DNA of 64,000 bases from Oxytricha trifallax (taxonomy: Eukaryota > Ciliophora > Spirotrichea > Sporadotrichida > Oxytrichidae), in contig ARYC01000367.1 in NCBI GenBank assembly GCA_000711775.1, forward strand, positions 87,677-151,676. Direction: 5' to 3'. The first letter of the stretch is position 1. Each line of letters starts with the position of its first letter. A program made the position numbers and the translations under genes. A model generated the notes under the pieces. The model was not told where the DNA came from. It saw only the letters and a list, made by a program, of their open reading frames with translations, and did not search any database. Shown here piece by piece: positions 10,710 through 20,914 of this stretch.

Positions 10710-12153
10710 ATGGCTAACTTAAATCGTAAAGGAATCTCTCTTGGTAATGGTTAATCATAGTCAAACTTTGGCATCCCTAAAAAGCAAGAAGTTATTTATA
10801 TTGAGAGGGAAGTAGAGTTAAGAGCTCTTGAGTTTGAGGCAGATGTCTTAAAAATTGAAGTATTTTACTAGAAGGGGAGAACAGAGATAGGACTTTAAAT
10901 GTAAATTGAATATGTTGAGGAGCTTAAAGAACAGCAACCAATTGAAAAATAAAAACACTTTGAATGGAATGATTGTTAAAACTTCTTCTCAACTCAGTAG
11001 AGCTTGAAAAGGCATATTAAAGAAATACATTCTGGTAAAGCAAAGATTTATTTCAAGCATAATAAGGTGGATGGCAGGTATTAATTCACGACTTGCATGA
11101 AGTCTTACACTCACTCAGCAAATATTAAAAGACACATGCAAAAGCATCATTTAAGCGAGTTTTTAATGTAAGATTAAGAGACTTAAAACTAATACCTGCC
11201 AAGAGAAAGTCCATTACTATAGAGTATTAAAGAGAACAGGAAGAGAGATTTAAGAAGCAGAAACGATTTGAGTCAATGAACCAACCAGTTAATGAATTGT
11301 ATATAGCATGCTTGTAAGAGAGAGCTATGTATATACCTGCATTAAATGCAGTAGATCTCAGTTTTTGAATTGACAAATATTTACATATTGATGTGCCTAA
11401 CAAGGCAAAACATAGTAGTTGATGAGTATGCTTATAAGGTATATCCTTTCAAATATCTTATTAGGAACGAGCAGTATCAAAATGAGTTTGCTAATGAATA
11501 CAAAATACTTAGAGAGGCTCATTAAAAGGTAATGCAAAAACTTGATAAAACTCGATGGAGTTATTCTTGGACATAGTTTTATTGCAATACGATTTAAAAA
11601 GTTTGAAATGACTCTAAGAGATTATCTCTACCATAATAGATACCCAGATGACTTTAATGAGATACTCACGGAAATGACCAAGGGTGTGAAAGAGCTCCAT
11701 TATCTGGGGTATTTTCATAGAGATTTGAAGCCAGAAAATGTAATGCTAAATCTCTGTCCTTTAGAAATAGTAGTCATTGATTTCAATAGAGCAATAAGGT
11801 AAGAAATAGTGACTTTAGCTAAAGTACTATGCACACCTGGGTACTTCCCAATAAGAGAGAAGTGGACTAATGGCTCTGTTTAGTGGGATGTCTGGGCGGT
11901 AGCAGCAATTATCTTAGAGTGCGATATGGAAAGTATGACTTACTTCGGAACAAAGCAAGAAAAGTAATCAATAAGTTTGGCTGTTAAACATATCAAGCAA
12001 GAAGAATTATGCACTGAGATTAAAAAAATTGTTGAGATGATCATAGTAAGAGCTTCAGCATATCCAAGATCATCATTAGAAGATATACTTGACACACTAA
12101 AGAGAGCTAAGTTCAAGAGATACCACAAAGATAAGCAGATAAACTTTGTTTGA
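10710..12153 (+). pseudogene. TBE-1 zinc-finger protein kinase, inactivated
   Basis: Homolog of the intact TBE-2 kinase gene (16936-18384). It retains two C2H2-like fingers (the second begins TTCMKSYTHS...H) and a kinase C-lobe with HRDLKPEN, DFN in place of DFG, and CTPGYFP. The frame is lost after the fingers by a 1-bp indel near 11200, and a TGA replaces a Cys codon (SF-stop-ID, where TBE-5 has TCIE). The catalytic-lobe frame 11542-12153 is open to the natural TGA. The final stop lies about 140 bp inside the right TIR. Confidence 0.92.
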
Positions 12154-12404
12154 ATTAAGGGTAAACTAATACTCATTAAATATTCATTAAATTCACATAA
12201 AACATGCGTTTTCTCTACTAACCCCAATAAGACCCCAACTATACCCTACAAATCAAAGCACTTATAAACCTCACTAAGGGGTTTTGGGGTTTTAATTCAG
12301 AATAAATATGAGAATTATTTTTATTAAAGAAATTGACTTATAATTATATAATAATTCAGAATAATCATTATTTTTAATTGAATTTAGTTAAAATAATAAT
12401 AGTT

Positions 12405-12601
12405 ACAGATTTTGACACAAATTATGTAGAGAAAACTATTTCAAAAGAAGAATAAGATAAGCTTGACCAATGGATGTCATAAAAGGATGAGCGTGATAGA
12501 AAAAGAGAATTGGAAAGACAGGCAAAGGCAAGTTAAAAAAAATTATAAGCTAGCAATCAACAATAAGAATCAGAGAAAAAAGACAACTCAAAGCTTAAAA
12601 A
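12405..12601 (+). CDS. Paralog G1, MDS5 (charged coiled-coil-like segment)
   Basis: Begins at pointer ACAGATTTT (12405-12413) and ends at pointer TTAAAAA (12595-12601). The frame continues from MDS4 as NTDFDTNYVEKTISKEEQDK and then is rich in Lys, Arg, Glu and Gln (DERDRKRELERQAKASQKK). G2 MDS5 has the same position, start (DHDFNF) and composition. The heptad-like charge pattern suggests a coiled coil. Many Gln codons are TAA/TAG, which is why standard-code reading breaks it. Confidence 0.82.
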
Positions 12602-12897
12602 TCACCTAGCAGTTTATTTTATACAGATATCTGAATAATAACTTAAACTTCATTCAATTTTTAATATGAATAAAGAGTTACTTGGTTTAATAAAAATCAA
12701 TTTAATATTAATATTGCTAAATTGTAGGTATATTTTTAAAGCTATTTATATTATTATGATAATGTGACAAATTTAATCTTAAATTAGCATAAACTTACTC
12801 AAAAATAAAATTGTCACTTTCCAATCTGAGAATGAATTTTAATGATAGAGCAAGTGGTACTTGAATATTTTACAGCATCATTAGTGCTTTTCCATAA
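12602..12897. other. IES5 of paralog G1
   Basis: 303-bp pointer-to-pointer interval between TTAAAAA copies (12595-12601, 12898-12904). It is AT-rich, with no gene seen. The equivalent IES in G2 is only 120 bp and uses a different pointer. Confidence 0.7.
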
Positions 12898-12959
12898 TTA
12901 AAAACTCTGAGGTATTGTTTTAGGCTCACAATCTCAGTTACTATGAAAGCTGTATGAAT
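12898..12959 (+). CDS. Paralog G1, MDS6
   Basis: Joined at TTAAAAA, the frame runs KLKNSEVLFQAHNLSYYESC. G2 MDS6+7 reads KIKFFTNQWCKNSYEGFESC, conserving the final ESC. The proposed 3' pointer is ATGAAT (12954-12959), repeated at 13480-13485. Confidence 0.7.
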
Positions 12960-13479
12960 AATTATTTGTAATAAGGTGAGATCTTACATATTTTAAACAA
13001 TTAAACATATTAAAAATACATGGTGCTAAATTTTTCACGAAATATAATCATTAGTAGAGTTATTTAATATTTTGACTAATTTATAAAATTAAATTGTTTA
13101 AGAAGTTTAGAGGTTTTAACTATTAATTATAATTTTAAGAATCAAACATTATATTTTTACAAAAAATAATAATATAAAATGCAAACAAAATAAAATAATT
13201 TTGGGATAAATTCCCCTCACCTCTCCTAAAGTTTAAAGTAATTATTCAATATTTTATAATTGTATAATGATAAATTTTAAATCAAAATGATCATCAACTA
13301 GATTAAAAATAAATTTGATATAAAGAAATTAATCATATAAATGCAAGTATATGAAACTACCTTATTAGGAACAGGGTACATAATCCTATTTGCTTGTCAC
13401 AAGATTTTGAATAATTTATAATTGTAAAATTATATTGTTAGAAAAGATTACAATTGACAATTTCTAAAATATACAATAA

Positions 13480-13512
13480 ATGAATGCCTAAATGGCTTAA
13501 TCGTTTGTATTT
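13480..13512 (+). CDS. Paralog G1, candidate MDS7
   Basis: A short segment between pointers ATGAAT (13480-13485) and TATTT (13508-13512). It reads MNAQMAQSFVF, comparable with G2 IMELAKLIFI. It was found by requiring an in-frame join with MDS6 and MDS8; similarity is modest. The interval 12960-13479 is AT-rich with nothing else supportable. Confidence 0.5.
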
Positions 13513-14130
13513 TAAATAATTTAGTTCTTTGATAAATAAATACATGTTCAAATAAACTCTTCACTCTTGATAAAATTTCTTAAAATTTATTCTTTTTAAA
13601 TGATAATTTTCCTGTAAACTAATTTTTAAATGGCATTAAAAATTTTTATGAAACATTTTATAAATAAAAAATAAAAAATTTACTTAAAATATTTTTCATT
13701 TATTATTTATTTATTTATTCATTTTTTCATTACTCTTATTTACTTTATAAGTTATTTATATTATTCCACATTATATAGATTCAATAATTTATTTAAAAAA
13801 TTCAATTAATTGATTTAGGTACACTGCATCATTTTTGTTTTTGCTTATAGAAAAAAAATGAATGTTATTATCAATATCTAAAATTAAATTATAGTTAATC
13901 TTAAATGCTTTTTATGTGATAAATTATAAACTTTTTTAAAGATTCTAATATATTTTGAGAATTAAAGTAATAATTTACTTATTTAATTTAAACATTCATG
14001 CTTAATATATTAAATACCAAGCTAAATATTTACAAAAATTAAATTGCTGTTAAAATATGCATAATAAACTGAAATAGAGAAAGTTTATAGATCAATAATT
14101 AATTATAATTCAGTAATATAAAGGAATGGC
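13513..14130. other. Candidate IES7 of paralog G1
   Basis: AT-rich DNA between the TATTT pointer copies; no gene, repeat or element recognised. Confidence 0.45.
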
Positions 14131-14340
14131 TATTTACAAGAATTCAAAATTTATAAAAAGCTAATGAAACCTATTGGCATCTTATTAAATTTGGGATTAG
14201 CTTAGAAGTCAAACAATAACTCAAAAATACTAATATTTTTGGGAAATTTAATCTTAATTTTATTTATAATTAAGAATTATAATCAGTAACATTAATATAT
14301 AACCTTTAACATCAACACTTAAAACATATTTAAAATTAAA
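14131..14340 (+). CDS. Paralog G1, candidate MDS8 (end uncertain)
   Basis: From pointer TATTT (14131-14135) the frame reads FTRIQNLQKANETYWHLIKF, alignable with G2 FIRVYLGNEPSFYANLKY. G2 stops at TGA soon after; G1 has no TGA in this frame before the TBE-2 insertion, so the MDS must end within this stretch and a later MDS is expected. The 3' limit is arbitrary. Confidence 0.45.
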
Positions 14341-14524
14341 TATAAGAAAACAATAACTATAAGGGGATTGCTGGGCGCAACGCATTCAAAACCCCAAAAC
14401 CCCTGAAGTTGTTTGATTGAATTTTTGATTGATGAAAGTAGACTATTAACGCATGCTTTATTAGGGTTTTAATAGGGTTTATGTAGGGGTTAATGGTTTA
14501 AATATCAGTAATTTAAGTGAGAAT

Positions 14525-15573
14525 ATGCGAGGTTTGGGATCAGTTTATGACAGTGAATATATAGATTTATTGTTTAAGTTGCGTTATGGATGTAATGATT
14601 ATAGTGATCAACTCAGACCTATTCTAAATTACACATCTATTGCAAGACTGCTCCATAAATCTCCTGCTACTGTTAGGTCACACTGTCTATTAGCATTGAA
14701 TTTAAAGAGATAGCATCTTAATTCTAAGCCTAAAAGACCTTTAAAATTCTAGTAGCATCATATCGAATATCTTATTAATGATAAGACTCTAAAATACTGG
14801 GCTCATTTCTCTCTAGCCTAGAGGGCTGTGATGTTTCATCGCCAATTTCCTGTACTTCACATCTCTGCTTAATCTATGCTAATATCTATAAAAAGAATGG
14901 TATATCTTACAAGACAGTCAATCGCATTAATAGAGTGATCGATTTTAATGTTCCATTTTATAAGGATAATTTAAATTATATATTCGATTAAATGCAGAGG
15001 GCTTAAGAGCATAATATAAAGTTCATACATGCTGATGAGGCAGTATTCACGTTTAATACCTTCATATCGAGGTCTTGGTATAAGAGGTACAGCAACATAG
15101 AAGTTTATGATCAAAAGGTTAAGGTATAAACTCATGCAATCCTTGGTGGAATCAGTGAAGATAGTGGGCTTGAGACTTATGTTATCCACCCTCGCTCTAT
15201 TAAGACTGAATAATATATTAAATTTTTGCAATAGCTAAGAGATAAGTATGCTGAATAAGAAATTATCCTGTTTGTTGATAACTTATCAGTTCATAAAACT
15301 AAAGACTCAAGGAGAGAATATGAAAGGCTAAACATAACACCTGTATTTAATGTTCCTTATAGCCCTCAATTCAATGGAATTGAACTATATTGGGGCCTAT
15401 TAAAAGGCCACTACAAGAAACTTCTGCTCTATCATCTGATGCACGATCTGAAGATAGATACAGTAGATTTTATTAAGAGTGCTGCTAAAAGAGTCAGCGA
15501 TGATAAAGCAAAAGTATGCGCAAGAGAAGGGAGATTTTGTGTTTATAAATAAGTTTTAGATTTAAACGAATGA
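14525..15573 (+). pseudogene. TBE-2 DDE transposase, one frameshift
   Basis: Transposase of about 349 codons (TBE 42-kDa type) in the Tc1/mariner-IS630 superfamily, which cuts and inserts the element. It starts MRGLGSVYDSEYIDLL; an N-terminal helix-turn-helix-like region (SIARLLHKSPATVRSHCLLA) precedes the catalytic core with Asp in IHADEAVF, Asp in FVDNLSVHK and Glu in NGIELYW. The only lesion seen is a 1-bp deletion near 14878 (ATG-CTAAT where TBE-3 has ATGGCTAAC). Without it the frame is open to TGA 15571-15573. It converges tail-to-tail on the small-protein gene with 6 bp between stops. A sequencing error at the deletion cannot be excluded. Confidence 0.93.
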
Positions 15574-15579
15574 ATAAGT

Positions 15580-16370
15580 TCACATATTAAATTTGCCCGT
15601 AAAGGGATTTGGCTTCTCTTTCTTTTCTTCCTCTTAAGGCTTGCTTGGGCCCATGTTTCTTCTCTTAGTGCCAGCTCCTGCATCTATGTTCATCTCTTCT
15701 GGCTTTTATAAATCTTTGAAGAGTCTCTTACTCAATTCATGCTTTACTTGAGACTTTCTCTCTCTGTTTAATTTGCTGCGCTCTTTCATCAAATATATAG
15801 CAGTACCAGGTTTTTCTATAAAGTTAGAAGTCTATGCTTACTTGAGATGAATGGATGCTTCTGCAGTTCCTACAGCCATGAGTCACTGATTTTGATTCCC
15901 TGCTTCTCTTTCTCTTCAGGAGAGATGCTGTAGCGTTTCTTATGAGCTTCTTAAATTACTTCACTTAAGTACTCTGGTTTAAGAGTTCCAAGAACTCCAA
16001 AGAAGAAGTTTCTCTCTGGTAACTTATTTGAGAGTTGTAACTTTGATGGTAGGTACAGAGCAACATCTGGATCACTCATCGCATCATCATAGAGATTTGT
16101 CACTGAGATTTCAGGGTAGTTAGGTATCTCAATCATCTTTATTTCATTGGTCTTAAAAGCTTATTTCTCTTCACTTAGTAAGGCTTTTAAGAATGATATT
16201 TTTGTTCCTTCCTGAGTTGGCAAGAACAATCCAACTATGGTTAATATATTAGTATTTGATAAAAGCTTACCTTGCTATACCAAATATCTATAGAGGTCCT
16301 CCTTACTTCGAAATTTTCCTATCAATTCTTGAGATTGTATTCTCTTCATTGCATCATTCATAGACTCCAT
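15580..16370 (-). CDS. TBE-2 small protein (22-kDa ORF family), two introns
   Basis: Intact gene of unknown function found in all TBEs. ATG at 16370-16368 (MESMNDAMKRIQSQELIGKF) and TGA at 15582-15580. The reading frame requires removing two short introns: 16270-16235 (36 nt, GTAAGC...CATAG) and 15841-15816 (26 nt, GTAAGC...TATAG, with a CTAAC branch-like site). Spliced exons of 100, 393 and 236 nt sum to 729 nt, 242 residues. Conserved blocks are GLFLPTQEGT, IPNYPEISVTNLYDD, YLPSKLQLSNKLPERNFFFGVLG and a Lys/Arg-rich C-terminus ending KFNM. No known domain is recognised. The start is supported by alignment with TBE-1, 3, 4 and 5. Confidence 0.9.
15816..15841 (-). other. 26-nt intron 2 in the TBE-2 small-protein gene
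   Basis: GTAAGC at the 5' end, CTAAC inside, TATAG at the 3' end. Removal restores the frame between ISS and KPGTAIYLMKER. The same-length intron with GT..AG is present in TBE-1, TBE-4 and TBE-5. Confidence 0.85.
16235..16270 (-). other. 36-nt intron 1 in the TBE-2 small-protein gene
   Basis: Starts GTAAGC, contains TACTAAT and ends CATAG; splits a Val codon between YLVQQ and GLFLPT. TBE-4 has a 36-nt counterpart at 38280-38315. Confidence 0.82.
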
Positions 16371-16935
16371 CTTGCTTCCACTTTCTATAAATGTTTATGA
16401 AATTTAAAATTATGGATATCCATTCTAAACTTACTAAAATTTTACTACTAAATAGAGAGATCCAACTGGAGGTCAACCTGAATAAGATAGTAAGAGAAAG
16501 ATGGAAGAACTTTCTCCAAGTTTCAAAGTTTGACTTCCATTTTTATCAAACTTTCTCCATTAAATTGCTCCTAATAATAATTAATTTAATTAGGTGGTGC
16601 TCCTAATTTATTTAAAACTTAATTAGGTGGTTATATTAAAGTTCAAAACCGTATTAGGAGGTACATTAAAAAAATTAAATTTTAAAATCTCCACTCCTAA
16701 ATTTACAAGAACAGCTTTAGGAGCACCACCTAACTTCACAAAACACATTTAGGTGCATTTTAATGAATAAAATGGATGAATTAGTTTATAAATTATCACT
16801 AAATCTAAGAAATATAAAACTAATGTCTCGTACTCTGTTCTCATTAAACCTCTCTAAACCTTTGAGAATATGCTCTTACTCTTGTATAAAGGTAGAATTT
16901 AAATAGCTTGTATAATTATTAATAGTATTTATAAA
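16371..16935. promoter_or_regulatory. TBE-2 divergent intergenic region
   Basis: 565 bp between diverging genes, with repeated short inverted motifs of the form TTAGGAG...CTCCTAA / TTAGGTGGTGCTCCTAA (about 16590-16607 and 16717-16734). This subfamily uses AGGAG-type palindromes where TBE-1 and TBE-5 use GGTACC. Likely two promoters and protein binding sites, by inference. Confidence 0.5.
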
Positions 16936-18384
16936 ATGAGCGGTAACTTACTTAGAAAAGCGGCATTGCTTGGCATTAGCCAGCAAAAACTTTCTTTCAT
17001 GAATCAAAAGAAAATTGAGACTTGCGATGCCTCTACCTAGTACGAACCTGAAATTTTTTAACTTTAGGTATCAGACTTTGAATAGCAATTCAGTTGTTAA
17101 ATAGAAATGCAGAGCTAAGAAATTTAATGCGAAGTTCCAATGAAAATGGTTGAAGAGGAGGAAGAGAAAAAAGAAATAAAAGCATTACATTTATGTGAGG
17201 AGTGTGAGAAGAACTTCACTTATAAATCTGCTCTTAAGCGTCATATCTTAGAGCAGCATTCTAACAAGCCCAAGCTCTATCTTAAGCATGATAAGATAGA
17301 TGGAAAATATTTCTGCCCTTACTGCAATAAATAATACAATCATTCAAGAGATCTAAAAGTTCATCTATAAAACCATCATGGCAAGAAGTTTGAAGTAATA
17401 GATCCAGAGACTGGTGAGGTCTTCCTTTAAAAAAGAAAGCCAAGAGACCCTTTAGAAACTTTGGAACAAAGAGTAAAGAAAGAAAATTAACTTATTAAAG
17501 CAGTAAGAAACCTCCCAGCCTCAGAGATAGTAAAAATCACTCTTAAGATGCATGCACTTAAACTTCCAATATTGAATATAATTGACCTTAAAGAGTGTAA
17601 AGAAAGTTATCTTATCCTTGAGGATAAATTTGAGAAGAAAGTCATAACAGATAAGTAGTTCGCATACAAGATATATCCGTTCAACTACTTCAAATGCGAT
17701 GACAAGTATCAAATGGAATTCGTAAATGAATACCAAGCACTTACAAAGTCAAGAGATAGATAGTGCAGATTTATAATAAAGCTCGATGCTATTCTGCTTG
17801 CTCAAGATCATGTAGCTTTTCGTCTTCCTCTATATTAAATGACATTAAGAGACTACATTTAAGATTAAAGGATACCAAAGTAGTTACCTCTTATTCTTAC
17901 AAATGTTTGCAAAGGCATTGAGGAGCTGCACACTCTTGGATATGTTCATAGAGATTTGAAGCCTGAGAATATAATGCTTGACTTTTCACCTCTCAGAGTA
18001 GTAATAATAGATTTCAATAGATCATAGAGAGTTGAAGCTTCAGGACTTGGCAACGTGTATGGTACTCCTGGATACTTTCCAGAAAGAGAGGACTGGAGAG
18101 ATGGTGATATTAAGTGGGATATATGGGCTCTAGCAGCAATTATTTGTGAATGCGATATGGCAAGAAATGATTACTATAGCTGCAAAAGAGAGAAAGATTC
18201 AAAACAGAGAATACAGCAATATCTAGACTAGAATAAGATAAAAGGTAGAATGAAAGACATGGCTGAGTAGATAATTATTAAGCCTAATCACAGAGCTGAC
18301 CATACAATAGACTAAATTGTAAGTTGGATAGGAGAGATAAAGTTTAGAAAGCTGCCTCATGATGCTAAAGTACTGTTTGAGTGA
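16936..18384 (+). CDS. TBE-2 zinc-finger protein kinase (57-kDa ORF)
   Basis: Intact 482-residue protein, TGA at 18382-18384, with many Gln encoded by TAA/TAG. Residues about 79-106 form a C2H2 finger (LCEECEKNFTYKSALKRHILEQH) and about 121-145 a second (FCPYCNKQYNHSRDLKVHLQNHH). The kinase domain follows: an AYK lysine in KQFAYKIYPF, Glu in the following helix (MEFVNEY), HRDLKPEN catalytic loop, IIDFN metal loop with Asn for the usual Gly, GTPGYFPERE activation segment and WDIWALAAI in helix F. Family knowledge: TBE elements encode such a finger-kinase fusion; its substrate is unknown. DNA binding at the element followed by phosphorylation is an inference. The ATG aligns with TBE-3 and TBE-6 (MSAN). 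Confidence 0.96.
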
Positions 18385-18548
18385 ATAATAAAAATTAAAC
18401 ACTTGCATTACACACTAATTTATATTACATTATAACCCTAAACACCTACATAAACCCTATTAAAACCCTAATAAAGCATGCGTTAATAGTCTACTTTCAT
18501 CAATCAAAAACTCAATCAAACAACTTCAGGGGTTTTGGGGTTTTGATT

Positions 18549-19080
18549 AGGTACCAGTCGGCGAGGTTCAATCCGTTAGCATTCACTCTTCGAATGAGCT
18601 GGATCCTAGGATTTCCCTGCATCAGATGAGTCTACTGGCTTGAGTTCAGTTTCCTAGGTTAATAGGGAGCAGGATGAAGGTACGCTCTGCCTTCAAAAGT
18701 GAGAAGACGAAAACCAATGAAGCCAACGATAAGGATTTTTCTCCCACACCGGGTTAGTGTACTGAAGCTTACACAGCGAAAGGAAAGGGATTAAGTTTCC
18801 CAGCAGCGGTGAGACCAGTAAGCGTTTTTCTCAAGCTTCTGTCACTGTAGTTGAATTCTAAGAGCTCTGTCCCCTGGTTATAACTGGTTGACATCTTAAG
18901 TCAAGAGAAGACTAGGTGATAGCGAGATTGGTTTTTTCGGAGTTTTCTACTTCACGACTGCCACGCCACGGAATTTGCCACGTCAACTCACTCAGATACG
19001 TCTACGTCACGACTAAGATTGATGGTTTGATTTTAGTATTAAACAGTGATATGTTAAATTTATTTGATTTTAAATCATTT
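18549..19080 (+). repeat. Repeat R copy 1 (GC-rich), interrupted by TBE-2
   Basis: Similar over about 530 bp to R copy 2 at 34412-34950, from ACCAGTCGGCG to TTTGATTTTAAATCAT. The first about 22 bp of this copy (AGGGGATTGCTGGGCGCAACGC) lie left of TBE-2 at 14362-14383. It is GC-rich at the head and AT-rich at the tail. A frame beginning MKV[GR]SAFKSEKTKT is shared by both copies, but coding status is unclear. Family not recognised. Confidence 0.85.
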
Positions 19081-19640
19081 ACTAATAACTATAAGAAAAG
19101 TTATTTGTTCATTTTTAAGATAATATTTGTCAAAATAATTTAGTCTACTTTGATTAATTATTAAATTAAATCTTAAATTTTAAATAGATTTTTTTGATTT
19201 AAAAATTCAATAATTTAATAAAAAATCAATAAATATATTTTTTTTAAGAAATTAAAAATTCAAATAATTATCAAGCTACCTCTTTTTTATACTTTATAAA
19301 TTATACAATTGTTTTATATTTAAAAATGAAAAATAATTGAATTATATTTAAATTCATATTATTTTGAAATAGTGATATCCTGGCATATCAAAAACAATTT
19401 AAATCTATTATGGACTGAGAGTTGCAGGTATTTAATTAATAATTCTAGATTCTTTAAAAAGCACATTCTAATTCTTAATTCGTAATTTCCTTAATTGATT
19501 TAAAATTTTAAATAATAATTTAAATTTCTTTATATAATGTTTAAATCATTTCTTGTTAAATAAATAATAAATATCTTTTAAACTAGATTTTTAGAAATTT
19601 AATTATAAATTGTTATTGAAAAATAATAAAACTGTGAAGA
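19081..19640. other. AT-rich spacer
   Basis: No gene, repeat or element recognised. Confidence 0.5.
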
Positions 19641-20293
19641 TTCAAAATCCCAAAACTCCATAATGAAGTTATTAAGTGCATTAATTTGTAGGATATATTT
19701 GGAATCTTAATTAGGATTTTTATGAAAATTGGGCAATTTAGCAAAATGATAATTTTAAATTAGTGAAATTTTGGGTTTGTTCATGATGATTAATTTAAAA
19801 ATATATTGAATAAGTTTAGGTAAGGTACAAGTTTTAAAATATAGAATATAATTAGTTCTAAATTATGCAGCAATTGCAAGACTCTACTCAAAAACTCCTC
19901 GATTATTAGATTTCATTTCTTCTAGCTGTTTAACATTTAAATATTGGCTCTTTAAAACAACCATAAAAAGAAAAGTTCTCAAACTCAAACTAATTATTCT
20001 AATTCTTCAATAATTAAAAAACACTTTCCATATTTTAATAATTTGTGATGTTTCAATGCTGGAGGTTTTCTGAGATAAGAATTTCTCCTTAATTATGTCC
20101 AAAATTTATGGTTAATTTATCATTAAGATAATTTTAATCATAAAAATGAATATGGAGTTTTATATCTAAAGCATAAAAATGTCCTATTACGAAACTAAGA
20201 ATTTAAAGTGAAATTTTTATTAGTGATTAGACAATTCTCCTGTTCTATCCCTGCCCACGGTCTGATGCTCTCTTTATGTGCTCGGTGAAGTCT

Positions 20294-20836
20294 TCAGGTT
20301 AGTTGCAACTAGTAAAGGGCATCTATAATGTGAAAATGACCCATTCGTTTTAGATTTGCATCCTTGGAAGTTCTGTAGTCATTTTTTCTTAGTTCGCCGA
20401 CTGCTGAAAAGTAGTAATTATTGGTAAAATTTTTAATAACGATTCTGAATTTTTAGATCACTTGATCGGCAAAATTAATTATGATGTTTAATTTGCACCC
20501 GCTTAACTGAGATAAATCATGCTTCCTAATTTTAATATACTCAACTTTTGATTGTGCTGTCCCGCAATGCCTCACAATCATAAAATCATTTGTAGAATCG
20601 AAATCACCTCTAGATCCGCTCTCCTGTTAATAAAATTTTAAACCTTCTGTTTTGCGGTGAACTAATCGTAATATTAAAAAAAAATCCCTTTACTTCATCC
20701 ACTACTTATGGTAACTAATCTAACGTCTGAAGTCCAAGAAGCTTGACGGCTGATTTTACTTGTTCCTTAATTAAGTGCCTTTTAACCTATTTTCAGTGAA
20801 ATATGATTTATTGGCTCTTGTAGAATCTTTTTTAAA
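20294..20836 (-). CDS. Hypothetical TGA-only frame in GC-richer insert
   Basis: 181 codons without TGA between a TGA at 20839-20837 and TGA 20296-20294. No start is chosen; the first Met is internal. The stretch is visibly GC-richer than its surroundings and the residues are well mixed (VRHCGTAQSKVEYIKIRKHD; GCKLNIIINFADQVIQKFRI). It does not match any TBE gene. It may be an MDS, a captured gene fragment or chance, since frames of this size are common when only TGA stops. Confidence 0.3.
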
Positions 20837-20914
20837 TCAAATTCGAAGGATTACATAATATTTGAATAATCATTGATGACTTTAATGTGATTAAAACGTA
20901 TTTGCTTTGCAAAA

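Larger units (their letters stand above)
8218..12297 (+). mobile_element. TBE-1 transposon
   Basis: Telomere-bearing element 8221-12294 (4074 bp) with ATT target duplications at 8218-8220 and 12295-12297. The left end is CAAAACCCCAAAACCCC; the right end is the inverse with the last base changed. The inverted ends share GTGAGGTTTATAAGTGCTTTG. It carries transposase (+), small protein (-) and zinc-finger kinase (+), all damaged. It has the same TIR type as TBE-5 and TBE-6 (GAGGTTTATAAG), distinct from TBE-2/3/4 (GTTTGATTGA). Confidence 0.97.
5555..12404. other. IES4 of paralog G1 (about 6.9 kb) carrying TBE DNA
   Basis: DNA between the two ACAGATTTT pointer copies. It holds a decayed TBE remnant with the F3 element inserted (5900-7400) and the whole of TBE-1 (8221-12294). 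The stretches 5555-5900 and 7400-8217 are AT-rich with nothing supportable. IES4 of G2 and G3 also contain TBEs, but of other subfamilies and at other sites. Confidence 0.75.
14384..18548 (+). mobile_element. TBE-2 transposon, nearly intact
   Basis: 14387-18545 (4159 bp), ATT duplications at 14384-14386 and 18546-18548. Both ends are full CAAAACCCCAAAACCCC followed by TGAAGTTGTTTGATTGA. It is inserted in repeat R: the flanks GCAACGC|ATT and ATT|AGGTACCAGTCGGCG rejoin to match the uninterrupted R copy at 34398-34421. The element carries an almost intact transposase, an intact small-protein gene with two introns, and an intact zinc-finger kinase. It is the best-preserved copy in the window. Confidence 0.98.
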
